A stretch of 64,000 nt of DNA, taken from NCBI GenBank assembly GCA_965220385.1, contig OZ244825.1, forward strand, positions 930,001-994,000, written 5' to 3'. The position numbers were made by a program, and so were the translations under genes. The notes below the pieces were generated by a model that was not told the origin of the DNA, searched no databases, and worked only from the letters and a program-made list of their open reading frames with translations. Origin of the DNA: PCPOR2b sp965220385 (lineage in GTDB: Bacteria > Poribacteria > WGA-4E > PCPOR2b). This document shows, in pieces, positions 1-8,932 of the stretch. Within the stretch, counting starts at the first letter, position 1. Every line of letters begins with the position of its first letter.

Positions 1-897
1 CACCTGGGATTGCGCCAATGCCCGATCCTTTTCCCACGTCTTCGTGTCCGCTTGGGCGTAAGCAAGTTTCAACGCTGCTTCTGCTTGTGCAACCTGTGCC
101 TCCATCGCTTGGACATCTTCCTCCCGTGCACCGTTTTGGATGAGAGCGAGTTGCTGGCTAGCGACCTCAGATTGTGATTTAGCGATATCCAGTTGGGTTC
201 TTGCTGATTCAAACGATTGTTTGCTTATTGCTCCGTTGTCAAAGAGTTTTTTCATCCGCTTGTGGTTGTTCCGTGCATTCGTGAGGCTTGCTTTTGCTCC
301 AGCCACCGCAGCTTCCGCCTGCCGGAGATCCTCATCTCTTGCGCCACGCTTAATCTTCTCTAAGTTCGCCTTGAGCGATTCCAAGCCCGCCTGTGCCTGT
401 TCGACCTGTGAGGTCGTGCGCGTTTGTGACAGGTCCTCCACCTGCTGCAGGGCAACGGTAGCGGATGCCAGTTGGGCATTTGCCTGATCGATCTGTGATG
501 TGACGCGAATCTCAGCCAGCTGCTGTGCCTGACTTAAAGCGGTCTGTGCAGCCCGATGCGCTGCTTCCGCTTGGCGCACCTGGAGTGCTAACTCCGCATG
601 CTCAATGACCGCGAGCGTCTCTCCTTTTCTCACCCTTGCCCCCTCCTCCACCTCCATCTGGATGATCTTGCCGGGGACTTCGGGAAAGACGGTCACATGC
701 GAATGTGCTTCAATCGTGCCGGATAGGTGCAACTCGGAACGGATCTCGCCGCGGGCTGCGTTAAGGACTTCTACCGCCTTAACTGTGGCCGCAACCGCTT
801 CGGTCATTTCACCACCTTGTCGTCTTACGGCAGATCTGATGAGAATCGCTGCGATTGCGATTATGATTATGAGTGCGATGATTAAGAATTTTTTCAC
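1..897 (-). CDS. HlyD/RND-type periplasmic adaptor (membrane fusion protein), partial
   Basis: The frame is open from a GTG at 897 to the left edge (299 residues), so the C-terminus is outside the window. GGAG lies about 9 nt before the GTG. Residues 3-20 are a hydrophobic, Ile-rich membrane anchor. Around 60-95 is the half-lipoyl segment (GTIEAHSHVTVFPEVPGKI, then VEEGARVRKGETLAVIEH). From about 98 onward there are long Ala/Gln/Glu-rich heptads, the alpha-helical hairpin coiled coil of these adaptors, with an internal repeat (KRGARDEDLRQAE and QNGAREEDVQAME). The family links an inner-membrane pump to TolC in the periplasm. It is third in a tolC - acyltransferase - adaptor series, so the cognate permease is probably further left. 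Family assignment is firm; substrate unknown. Confidence 0.9.
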   Translation of the reverse strand, partial: MKKFLIIALIIIIAIAAILIRSAVRRQGGEMTEAVAATVKAVEVLNAARGEIRSELHLSGTIEAHSHVTVFPEVPGKIIQMEVEEGARVRKGETLAVIEHAELALQVRQAEAAHRAAQTALSQAQQLAEIRVTSQIDQANAQLASATVALQQVEDLSQTRTTSQVEQAQAGLESLKANLEKIKRGARDEDLRQAEAAVAGAKASLTNARNNHKRMKKLFDNGAISKQSFESARTQLDIAKSQSEVASQQLALIQNGAREEDVQAMEAQVAQAEAALKLAYAQADTKTWEKDRALAQSQV

Positions 898-967
898 TTT
901 GTAGTCTCCATTATGTAATATTTGGTGCGTGATACGTAATAAATGGCGCGTAAGAAAAATCTACGTG

Positions 968-2194
968 TTACGCATCAAGCGGATCAGACATATCTGTGAT
1001 GAGCGCTTGAACCTCCGTCTCCAATTCCAGTGTGATGTCCTGTACTGTCTGTTTCTTGTCCTGTTTGTAGGTTTCGTAACGGTCAAGTAGGTTCTTTGGT
1101 GTGCCAAAACGCATATACGCTATCCGAGGTCCCCTCGGTTTGGACTCCCCGAAAACCTCCCTTTCCAACCGGGTGATAACGTCCAAGAAACGTTCCGGCG
1201 ATCGGTTTTCACCGACGTACCCATCATAGATAGCAATGAAATTGAAAAGACGGTTTAGATCCGGATAGAACTCTTGAAACTTTTCCAACCGCTGTTCATG
1301 GATCTGTCGTTCATAAGCGGTAATCTCTTCCGTTTCCCTGTAGACCTCCGCATCAATAAGGTTCTTCAACGCACGGACCCGCGTTCTGGGAAGCACGGTT
1401 GGCTCCGGCGTAACTCCCATGAACTCTTCCATCTGTGAGAGGATATGTTCGCGTAACTGTCCTATCCGTTCATTCAACGATCCATCCTTGTCAGCCTTAA
1501 GTCTATATTCCCGTTCTAACGTTGATAACACAGCGCCACCAATCCGCCGTAACCGTTCGTAGAGATCCTCTGCAGCGGGCGAACCTTTAGGCAGAATTTC
1601 TTGCTCTAATCTGGTAAGTGCACTCTCAATTTCGTCCCACATCTCTGCATCGTAGATGTACTTAATTCCAACTGGCACCACATAGAGTGGTTTGACCGTT
1701 TCGGCTTTTGCCATGTCGTCCAATGCCCAGAAGCAAAGTTGCATGGCGCCACTTTCAAAGGGCAATACCGTATCGTTCTGACGTGAAATCTCACCCTCAG
1801 CAAAGATCACCAGTGGACGCTTTCCCTCCGCCAAGAGGCTACGTGTTGTCCGAAATGCTCCGCGATCCACACTACCCCGCATCACAGAGTAGACGCCAAA
1901 CCGCTGCATGAAATAACTTCTGACCCCTCCTGTGAACGTTTCGCGTGCACACATATAGTAAAACGGCTTTCCAACCCGCTGTGACAGCGCAAACATGATC
2001 GAAGCGTCCGCGTAATCGGCGTGGTTGGGAACCAAGACCATCGGACAGTCCGAGATCTCTTTCAGCTGTTCCAGAGATTCAGCGTCGATAACGAATTTAG
2101 AGATTTTCAACGGACCCTTCAGAACGAGAGGCACCAGCCGTTGAGCTATCCCTATGAGCAATGGGTTGGGTTTGGGCGGCTTAAAATCTAACAT
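968..2194 (-). CDS. PlsC-type 1-acylglycerol-3-phosphate acyltransferase-like protein
   Basis: 408 residues. The N-terminal half carries the acyltransferase signature: NHADYAD at 57-63 gives the HX4D catalytic pair (His58, Asp63), and FAEGEIS at 131-137 matches the phosphate-binding FPEGT-type motif. The family transfers an acyl chain to lysophosphatidic acid or a related lyso-lipid at the cytoplasmic membrane. The protein is much longer than a typical PlsC (about 240 residues); residues beyond roughly 210 are charged, helical and of unknown role. It lies 80 bp after tolC and 70 bp before the HlyD adaptor, all in one direction, so it is probably part of an envelope export operon. Lipid remodelling or acylation of an exported molecule is an inference. 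Confidence 0.85.
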   Translation of the reverse strand: MLDFKPPKPNPLLIGIAQRLVPLVLKGPLKISKFVIDAESLEQLKEISDCPMVLVPNHADYADASIMFALSQRVGKPFYYMCARETFTGGVRSYFMQRFGVYSVMRGSVDRGAFRTTRSLLAEGKRPLVIFAEGEISRQNDTVLPFESGAMQLCFWALDDMAKAETVKPLYVVPVGIKYIYDAEMWDEIESALTRLEQEILPKGSPAAEDLYERLRRIGGAVLSTLEREYRLKADKDGSLNERIGQLREHILSQMEEFMGVTPEPTVLPRTRVRALKNLIDAEVYRETEEITAYERQIHEQRLEKFQEFYPDLNRLFNFIAIYDGYVGENRSPERFLDVITRLEREVFGESKPRGPRIAYMRFGTPKNLLDRYETYKQDKKQTVQDITLELETEVQALITDMSDPLDA

Positions 2195-2274
2195 TTCGAT
2201 TACATCCGAAAGGCATTTGCAGGCGTTGAGCCACTATGTAAGTAAGGAACACATATCTGTGTGTCTTGCACACG

Positions 2275-3660
2275 CTAATTCGTTGCTGGTATCTGCTGCC
2301 CTATCGCCTTTTCCAATCGGGCGAGCCCCACCGCATAATCGTGCAAGGATTGCAGGCGGTTCACCTCCGCTTGCGAGAGCGCAAGTTGGGCATCGGTTAG
2401 TTCAACACTGGTGATCATCCCATTTTCATAGCGTAAATTCGCGATCCGTACACTCTCTTGGGCCTGCTCAACCGTTTCCCGCTGGACATTGATCAATGTT
2501 TTCGCTTCAAGCAGATTGAGGTAAGCAGACCGCACCTCGAGTTCAATGGCGTCCGTCATCTGCTGCTTACCAAGCTGTGTCTGTTTCAGACCAGATTCTG
2601 CTTGCCTCACCGCAGCCCGTGTTGCCAAACCATCGAAGATTGGGACATTGAGCGCGAAGCCGAGGTTCCAAATCCGGTTCATCTCCTGAAGTCTTTCGTT
2701 GTGGTCAAATTGATAGTTGGTGAAAAAGGAGAGAGCGGGACGGCTCCGAGTCTTGGCAACATCAACCTGTTTCTGCGCCGCGCCCTCGCTGAATTGCAGC
2801 TGATCGAGTTCAGGGCGTTTTTCCATCGCTAGTTGGATTAACGACGCAAGGTCAAAATCACGAACCGGCTGCTCCAAGCTGCCTTCTGCGCTAACTGAGT
2901 CACCTAAATTGATGTTCAGTATGTTTTTATAAACATCCATAGCGACCCGAGCACCATTCTTGGCACGGATGAGGTTCGATTTAGCGTTGGCTAACAACAC
3001 CTCCGCACGCAGGATGTCGAAGTTGGTAGATGCGCCCGCCTCGAAGAGAGTTTGAGCAATCTTTAACTGTTTCTCTACAAGTTCGACCGTCTGTTCAGAA
3101 ACCTTAACAAATTCGTGCGACAGGAGGACGCGATAAAAGGATTCGGACACATCAAGAACCAACTGATTGTGAGCGACATCCAGTTCCTTGTGTGCGGCCT
3201 CCAAGCTCAGCTTCGCGCTTTGATAGTTATTGTAGTAACGTCCCCACGCAAAGATCGGTTGGTTCAGACTGATGTCCGCCTGGAAATTATGGTGTGCTCC
3301 AAACTCCAGTTCGATAACAGTCTCATCTCCGGCTCCCGCACCAGAAAGTGGTGCCATCTCCGGTCCTGCGCCGGGAGGACCAAATGCACCGCTCGCCTCA
3401 AGGACCGATTTCGGCAGGTCCCTAGCGTATCTGTAGCTGCTGTTTAGGGAGACGTTGGGGAGCAACCCGGCCCGTGCAGCACGAACCTGTGCTTCGGCAG
3501 ATTTTACACGTTCTTGGGTTGTTTGGATCGAAAGGTTGGTCTGTCGGGCGATCTGGATGCTATCTTCGAGCGTTAAGGTTTTTGGCCCTTCTGCCGATAG
3601 AGTGCACGTCCATAGCAGTAGCAGTACGGCTGTTCCGGTAAAAAAGTGTCTTTGGGTCAT
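2275..3660 (-). CDS. TolC-family outer membrane efflux protein
   Basis: 461 residues, normal for the family. Residues 1-23 form a signal peptide with a hydrophobic Leu core ending near SAEG. The rest is two similar Ala/Gln/Leu-rich halves, as in the OEP repeat: the first contains SIQIARQTNLSIQTTQERV and later VSESFYRVLLSHEFVKVSEQ, the second AAVRQAESGLKQTQLGKQQ and QESVRIANLRYENGMITSVE. TolC proteins form a trimeric outer-membrane channel and periplasmic tunnel that docks on an HlyD-type adaptor. One is encoded two genes downstream. An unusual Gly/Pro/Glu-rich stretch near residues 90-115 (GAFGPPGAGPEMAPLSGAGA) sits where a surface loop would be. Confidence 0.93.
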   Translation of the reverse strand: MTQRHFFTGTAVLLLLWTCTLSAEGPKTLTLEDSIQIARQTNLSIQTTQERVKSAEAQVRAARAGLLPNVSLNSSYRYARDLPKSVLEASGAFGPPGAGPEMAPLSGAGAGDETVIELEFGAHHNFQADISLNQPIFAWGRYYNNYQSAKLSLEAAHKELDVAHNQLVLDVSESFYRVLLSHEFVKVSEQTVELVEKQLKIAQTLFEAGASTNFDILRAEVLLANAKSNLIRAKNGARVAMDVYKNILNINLGDSVSAEGSLEQPVRDFDLASLIQLAMEKRPELDQLQFSEGAAQKQVDVAKTRSRPALSFFTNYQFDHNERLQEMNRIWNLGFALNVPIFDGLATRAAVRQAESGLKQTQLGKQQMTDAIELEVRSAYLNLLEAKTLINVQRETVEQAQESVRIANLRYENGMITSVELTDAQLALSQAEVNRLQSLHDYAVGLARLEKAIGQQIPATN

Positions 3661-3831
3661 TCGTGAAACGTGAAACGTGGGAAACGTTTCTCTATTCTCC
3701 TATTTTCTTGTCAATCTTCGGTTGGTGTGTTGAATTTCAATTGGGTGTTTCACAGGTAGTATGTGGAACGCTGCTTTGCCCGCATCTTCTTACACCAATC
3801 TATGCGCTTCCCCAAAAAGGTGAGCGCTCTC

Positions 3832-5169
3832 CTACTCAAGCCGTGCCTCGATCCTTTTTACGATCTCTTCTCTTGTGAAAGGTTGCCCCAAATCCATCAC
3901 ATAAACACCCAAATTTTGGGAACTGTCGCTTTGCCCGACATAAACGATGCGTGTCCCATCAGGAGTAAAGATCGGGTCAGAATTAATGAGGTGGTTGTTA
4001 GTAAGTTGCTTCTGATGCTTGCCGTCTGCGTCCATCACGATGATTTCGGTGTCACCATCTCTGTATGAGTCAAACGCAATCTGCGTACCGTCGGGCGAAA
4101 AGGTGGGATGTGCATTGATCGCAGGGTCATCTGTCAGTTTTGTAAAGTTACTTCCATCGCTATCAATGGCACAAATCTGGCTGGAGACGCCGAGGGTTCC
4201 ACCGACAGCATAAGCCGCAAAAGCGATGCGCCCTCCGTCCGGCGAAAACGCTGGACCATGGTTATTGGTTTGGGTTCGGGTCAACCGTTTCTGGCTTTTG
4301 CCGCCTGCGTCCATGATAAAAATTTCACTGTTCACACCAGCCCTGTTCGACTCAAAAGCAATTTTGCTGCCGTCGGGCGAAAAGGTGGGATTGCTGTCCG
4401 TAGCGGTATTGGCTGTCAAGCGTTCATTCGCTTTGGTATTAATATCTATGACGAAGATTTCGTCGTTGGGGTTGGTCCAACGGATAAAAGAAACGTACGC
4501 AACTTTTTTGCCGTCCGGTGATAAAGCAGGGTTGTAATCGCTGGTATCGTTGAACGTCAGCCGCTGTCTGTTTTCGCCGTTGATATCCGTAATGTCCATG
4601 ACATAGATTTCATTGTTGTCGTCAACGAAAGCAGTGAAAGCAACCGTTCCAGCCGCCGTTGAAACGTCGTGGATCTGCACAAAGTCGGGGGTCAGGCGTG
4701 TGCTTGGATGGAGGTCCCCGGTGAGTCCACCAATTTTTTCAATCCATTCTTCCCTGTCCGTGTTCTCTAAAATCTTCAGAAAGGAATTCAACGCGAACCT
4801 ATCGTGTCCAGCCGCCATGTATGCTTCGCCCAATGCGAGTTGGATATCCATCCGTTGTGGCGCGTACCGCGCAGCAGTTCTCAGGGAGTCAAGTGCCTCG
4901 CCCTGCTGGTCAAGGTGTTGATATGCCAATCCCAGTTGAAAATGGACTTCTGGGTTTTCCGGTGCTGTTTCGAGCAATTGCCGAAAATAGGCAGCCGCGT
5001 TCTGATACTCACCGGAAGCAATTAACGCCTTGCCTTTCTGTATGGCGATGTTATCCCCGCAGCCACACACCGATATCAGAAGAATGAAGCATACGAAAAT
5101 TGTGAGGAGCGAAATCTGATATGTCATGCTTCGTGTGTAGGTGGTTCTGTTAGAAGGCTGTCGGTTCAT
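3832..5169 (-). CDS. TPR plus TolB-like beta-propeller (PD40) lipoprotein
   Basis: 445 residues from the first ATG. A second in-frame ATG at 5127 (Met15) would start directly at the hydrophobic segment; neither has a clear ribosome-binding site, so the start is uncertain. The hydrophobic stretch ends in ISVCGC, a plausible lipobox, suggesting an envelope lipoprotein. Residues about 45-135 are TPR units (GEYQNAAAYFRQLLETAPEN). From about 165 there are at least five PD40/TolB blade motifs (ALSPDGKKVAYVS, TFSPDGSKIAFES, AFSPDGGRIAFAA, TFSPDGTQIAFDS, IFTPDGTRIVYVG). Such propellers usually bind proteins or peptidoglycan-associated partners. It follows the PEGA lipoprotein gene and precedes tolC on the same strand. 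The specific role is unknown. Confidence 0.85.
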   Translation of the reverse strand: MNRQPSNRTTYTRSMTYQISLLTIFVCFILLISVCGCGDNIAIQKGKALIASGEYQNAAAYFRQLLETAPENPEVHFQLGLAYQHLDQQGEALDSLRTAARYAPQRMDIQLALGEAYMAAGHDRFALNSFLKILENTDREEWIEKIGGLTGDLHPSTRLTPDFVQIHDVSTAAGTVAFTAFVDDNNEIYVMDITDINGENRQRLTFNDTSDYNPALSPDGKKVAYVSFIRWTNPNDEIFVIDINTKANERLTANTATDSNPTFSPDGSKIAFESNRAGVNSEIFIMDAGGKSQKRLTRTQTNNHGPAFSPDGGRIAFAAYAVGGTLGVSSQICAIDSDGSNFTKLTDDPAINAHPTFSPDGTQIAFDSYRDGDTEIIVMDADGKHQKQLTNNHLINSDPIFTPDGTRIVYVGQSDSSQNLGVYVMDLGQPFTREEIVKRIEARLE

Positions 5170-5275
5170 TGGTTGAGTTATTCATCGGTTGGTTGCTACA
5201 AGAAATTGTATGTCTAAACTCGCAGCGCCAAATGAGTCTAACCACAAGCGAGAAGAGCATAGGTTTTGCCACTTA

Positions 5276-6298
5276 CTATTCTGTTGCAATTTCATCCTGT
5301 CCAAGAGCGCAACGGAATCCTACTATATAGGCGAGGTGGTCTTCTGTGCCTATGTCGCGCGAGGGAGTCCTGGCACCGATCGGGTTGAGGCTGTCGTAAT
5401 AATACCAAGAACCGCCGCGGAGGACGCGATATTTCTGCCCGAACTCTTTTGAGGTGAAAGTGCTACCCGGATACGCATCATACCAGCTATCCGTCCACTC
5501 CCATACGTTTCCCGCCATATCGTAAACGCCGTAAGGACTGACACATTGTGGATGGGTCCCCACCGGTTTTGGACCCGATCCTTCCCACGACTCTACATTA
5601 CATTTCGTTATGTCAAATTCGTTTCCCCATGGCCAGATTCGCGCGTCAGTACCTCTGGCCGCTTTTTCCCACTCAACTTCTGTGGGGAGCCGCTTGCCCG
5701 CCCATCGGCAATACACATCGGCATCCTTCCAATTGACGTATACAACTGGCAGGTTGTCCTCTTCTTCAGGATATTTTCTGTTTTCCCAATGCCTAGGGGC
5801 AGGGTGTCCGGTGGCATCGATAAATTTCTGGTAGTCGGCGTTGGTCACCTCAAATTCGTCGATGTAAAAAGCGTCTACATGGACCTCCTGCTGCGGTTTT
5901 TCTGACTTAAACCATCTGGGATGTTCTACAATCTCACCACCACCTAATTGACGGGTGACAAGTGCTTCTTCTTCATCACTCGTTCCCATAATAAACTTAC
6001 CCGCAGGGATTAAAATCATATCTGACAGATTGAGCTGCTTCAGTTGTAAGGCGCGGGAGAGTTTGCCGCCCTCATGCTTCAGGTCCGCTGTCGCTGCCCG
6101 ATAGCCACGTTTGCTAACCATTACTTGATACGTCGATCCCAGCGTCGCTTGTCCTTTATAGGGTGTCGCACCGACTTCGACACCGTCTATAAAAACTGTC
6201 GCACCTGACGGGTTTGAAGTAATTTCGATTGTCGGAATCCTTTCACAGCCTACACTTGTAAGTGCGACGATGAACAGAAAAATGGCACAAAAACGCAT
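5276..6298 (-). CDS. PEGA-domain / formylglycine-enzyme-fold (SUMF1-like) lipoprotein
   Basis: 340 residues. The signal peptide ends in LTSVGC with lipidated Cys18. Residues about 24-90 are a PEGA domain (EITSNPSGATVFIDGVEVG, TPYKG), usually an envelope or surface binding module. Residues about 95-335 are the FGE-sulfatase fold: MILIPAGKFIMGT, YIDEFEVTNADYQKFI, LPVVYVNWKDADVYCRWAGK, RLPTEVEWEKAARG, YDMAGNVWEWTDSWY, RVLRGGSWYYYDS, GFRCALG. The two catalytic cysteines of sulfatase-activating enzymes sit just after the GGSW segment. Here that place reads YYYDS and has none, so classical formylglycine generation is unlikely; a binding role or different oxygenase-like chemistry is possible. It is co-directional with its neighbours. 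Confidence 0.88.
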   Translation of the reverse strand: MRFCAIFLFIVALTSVGCERIPTIEITSNPSGATVFIDGVEVGATPYKGQATLGSTYQVMVSKRGYRAATADLKHEGGKLSRALQLKQLNLSDMILIPAGKFIMGTSDEEEALVTRQLGGGEIVEHPRWFKSEKPQQEVHVDAFYIDEFEVTNADYQKFIDATGHPAPRHWENRKYPEEEDNLPVVYVNWKDADVYCRWAGKRLPTEVEWEKAARGTDARIWPWGNEFDITKCNVESWEGSGPKPVGTHPQCVSPYGVYDMAGNVWEWTDSWYDAYPGSTFTSKEFGQKYRVLRGGSWYYYDSLNPIGARTPSRDIGTEDHLAYIVGFRCALGQDEIATE

Positions 6299-6482
6299 AC
6301 GTATTGGCTATCTCCTTGAGGGTGGCGGGTTTGAAATCGTCCCGTACATAATTTCTTCGTGCTGTCCCTACTGTCACCATCGAAACAGGAAGGGGTTTGG
6401 GCGAGAAAATGAGAGTGGAGTGGGGTGCAAGCCGCCACAAGAGGAAACGGGTAGGGTGACGGCTTACGACCTGCATGATGTC

Positions 6483-8381
6483 TTAGTATCTTAGGATAGT
6501 GCCCCATTCACCGACAACCCAGAGTCCACCGTCTGCGGATTGGGTGATGTCGCTCAAATTACTACCGGTGGGGCTCTCTTGGACAATCCATGTTACACCC
6601 CCGTCGGCGGTGTGCAGGATAGTTCCATTTTCGCCGACTGCCCAGCCCTCGTTGGCATTGCGGAAACATATCCCCTGCAAGGTGTCGTCGGTCGGGGTAA
6701 TCTGTTGGTTCCACATCGCGCCACCATCCGTAGTAGCGTAGATCGCGCCGCTCGATCCAACCGTCCAAGCGGTTTGAGCATCTATCGCGTAAATCGACCT
6801 GAGTTCGTCAGGACCGATGATCTTCGCTTCCCACGTTTGACCGGCATCCATCGTTTTAATTACGGTTCCACTGGCACCGACAGCCCAACCCGTGGTGGCA
6901 TCAACAAAGTGGGTGCCGTACAGGTTGTTGAAAGCGACCATCATGTCTCCAGAATCCTGACCATTCCATGTCTGACCGCCATCGCTTGTATGTGCGATTT
7001 TGCCGACCTCACCGACCCCCCAGCCGTGTTGTGGGGTTGAGAAATGCAGGTCATAGTAGCCGAGGGCGCTCTTCCAACTGGTCGCCGGATCGGAAAAGAC
7101 GATTCGCTGCGCCGTACCGTGTCCTTCGTCGGATGGGTCGCTGACACTGTGCCAATTTGATCCACTTTCTAAGCCTTCAAGTAGGGTTGCATTGCTGCCA
7201 ACGATGTAGCCCCTATTTGGGTCAACAAAATGGATCCCGAAAAGTTCAAACACATTCCCGCTGTATTGGGCTTGCCATGTCTGACCGCCATCGTTAGTGT
7301 GCAGCACGGTTCCCGATAGTCCCACTGCCCAGCCCAATTTATCGTCGTAGAAATGGACTTTGGTTAGATGGTTGCTCATCGAGATGTTTTCCCACGTTGT
7401 GCCCCCATCGCTGCTATGCAGAATAGTCGCAAACTCGCCGACCGCCCAAACCTCTTGATCCGTCACATATTGGACGGTATAGAGTCGGTTCGGTGCCGGT
7501 CTGGGTTCGAGTGGTGCCCAAGTCTTACCGCCATCGGCAGTCTTCAGAATGACACCAAACTCCGCTGCACACAGTCCGTTGTTGGCATCGGCAAAATGGA
7601 TGCCCCAGATCGGTTCCGGCATACCGTTGGAATGAGGTACACTGCTCTCTTGGGTTTCCCAAGTTTCACCGGCGTTCGCCGTATGGATCAGGGCGCCATT
7701 ACCGCCGACCGCCCAACCCATCTGATCGGTGAGCATATACATTCCGTCAAGACTTGCTGCAACCCCGCCCTGCTGCGCGACCCATGTCTGTCCGCCGTCC
7801 ATGGTATGAATCACAGTACCAGCATCGCCGACCGCCCAACCGGCTTCCGGGCTAGCGAACTGGACGCTCCGGATTGCGTTATTGGTTCCAGTCTCTTGTC
7901 TCGTCCAGGTCGAACCGCCATCTGCGGAGTGAATGAGAAGTCCGCCATCGCCGCCTGCCCAACCGTGCCGATCATCGACGAAAAAGACGGTGGATAGTGC
8001 CGCACGTGTGCCTGTAGCGAGCTTCATCCACGTTGCACCGCCGTCAACTGTTTTCAGGATGGTGCCTTCCTCGCCTGCGATCCAGCCGACCTGTGGACTG
8101 ATAAATTGGACCTTGTGAAATTCGTTTTTGAAGGGGAGCGGTTGGCTCGGTTGACTGACCCATGTCTGACCCCCATCTTTGGTATGTAGGATTGTGGACT
8201 GCGCCCCAACAATCCAGCCGTGTTGTTGATCTACGAAGAAAATATCTATTAGCGCTGCCTGCCATTTCGACTCGCGAACAGAGGTCCATGAATGGTCTGA
8301 CGCGAAGGTGTTCGCCACAGAGATGACTAATAACCCTATAGCGATCAGCGCCGTAATTTGCCACCGTTTGTTAATTTTCAT
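6483..8381 (-). CDS. YCF48/BNR-like beta-propeller repeat protein, exported
   Basis: 632 residues beginning with a Sec signal peptide (ALIAIGLLVISVANTFAS). The whole mature part is built of roughly a dozen 40-45 residue units of the form HTxDGGxTW followed by an aromatic/Gly strand and GWAVG (for example ILHTKDGGQTWVSQPSQPL, GWVVGAQ-like strands). This is the YCF48/photosynthesis-system-II-assembly-related repeat, a seven-bladed-type propeller found in many non-photosynthetic bacteria, usually secreted or periplasmic. It is the first gene of the minus-strand series ending in the HlyD adaptor, 184 bp before the PEGA lipoprotein. A scaffold or binding role is likely; no catalytic motif is seen. 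Confidence 0.85.
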   Translation of the reverse strand: MKINKRWQITALIAIGLLVISVANTFASDHSWTSVRESKWQAALIDIFFVDQQHGWIVGAQSTILHTKDGGQTWVSQPSQPLPFKNEFHKVQFISPQVGWIAGEEGTILKTVDGGATWMKLATGTRAALSTVFFVDDRHGWAGGDGGLLIHSADGGSTWTRQETGTNNAIRSVQFASPEAGWAVGDAGTVIHTMDGGQTWVAQQGGVAASLDGMYMLTDQMGWAVGGNGALIHTANAGETWETQESSVPHSNGMPEPIWGIHFADANNGLCAAEFGVILKTADGGKTWAPLEPRPAPNRLYTVQYVTDQEVWAVGEFATILHSSDGGTTWENISMSNHLTKVHFYDDKLGWAVGLSGTVLHTNDGGQTWQAQYSGNVFELFGIHFVDPNRGYIVGSNATLLEGLESGSNWHSVSDPSDEGHGTAQRIVFSDPATSWKSALGYYDLHFSTPQHGWGVGEVGKIAHTSDGGQTWNGQDSGDMMVAFNNLYGTHFVDATTGWAVGASGTVIKTMDAGQTWEAKIIGPDELRSIYAIDAQTAWTVGSSGAIYATTDGGAMWNQQITPTDDTLQGICFRNANEGWAVGENGTILHTADGGVTWIVQESPTGSNLSDITQSADGGLWVVGEWGTILRY

Positions 8382-8932
8382 TGATGCTTCCTCCTGTTAT
8401 CATTTCATTGCCTGTTGTGTGAACAATCATATTATACAACGGCGGATAAAACCCGTCAAGCAGTTCTTTGGTGTTTGTAGGGCTGTTGAATTCTCCGTTT
8501 CTTGGCCGATTTCGAAATAACCCGAATTCGTAGGTGCTGGCATCCCGCCTGCCTGCTCTCGCTTCTTAGTCCCGCCTGTCCCGACTTATCGGGGATTCAT
8601 CGGGGGCTTGTCGGAGTCCCGCCTGTCCCGCCTGTCCCGCCTGTCCCGATTTATCGGGCCTGCCCCGATCTTATCGGGGGATTTATCGGGGCGGGGCAGC
8701 TTGCCCCGCCGGAGCCATGACTGGAAGATCGAGGCCACGGAATGCTTCCAATCCACCTTGACACTCCGTTACACTGGTGATATGATAATTTGGGTCACCA
8801 TAAACTGTTCGTTGAGACGGAATTAGCCCCGATTTGGTTCATTGATATTGGGTTTTATTTTATCGTTTAATCCAACCTGTTACACCTATACATGACAGGT
8901 AATGCCTAAGAAGCGATTCCGAATTTAAGGAT
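8382..8932. repeat. Gene-free gap with REP-like array CCTGTCCCGATTTATCGGGG
   Basis: No convincing gene in this 551-bp divergent gap. From 8530 to about 8712 it holds an array of short units built on CCCGCCTGTCCCGATTTATC followed by GGGG, with partly palindromic CCCGATxxATCGGG cores in tandem and degenerate copies. The array begins with the same left boundary (GTAGGTGCTGGCATCCCGCC) as the array at 31283. The remaining DNA should hold promoters for the YCF48 gene (leftward) and recD2 (rightward), but none is clear enough to call. Confidence 0.7.

Noticed and set aside
7368..7997. 209-residue frame opposite the YCF48 gene
   Set aside because: It is antisense to a clear repeat gene and shows only repeat-derived sequence.
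8530..8712. CRISPR array
   Set aside because: The units are palindromic, abutting and variable, without regular spacers; no cas genes are present.
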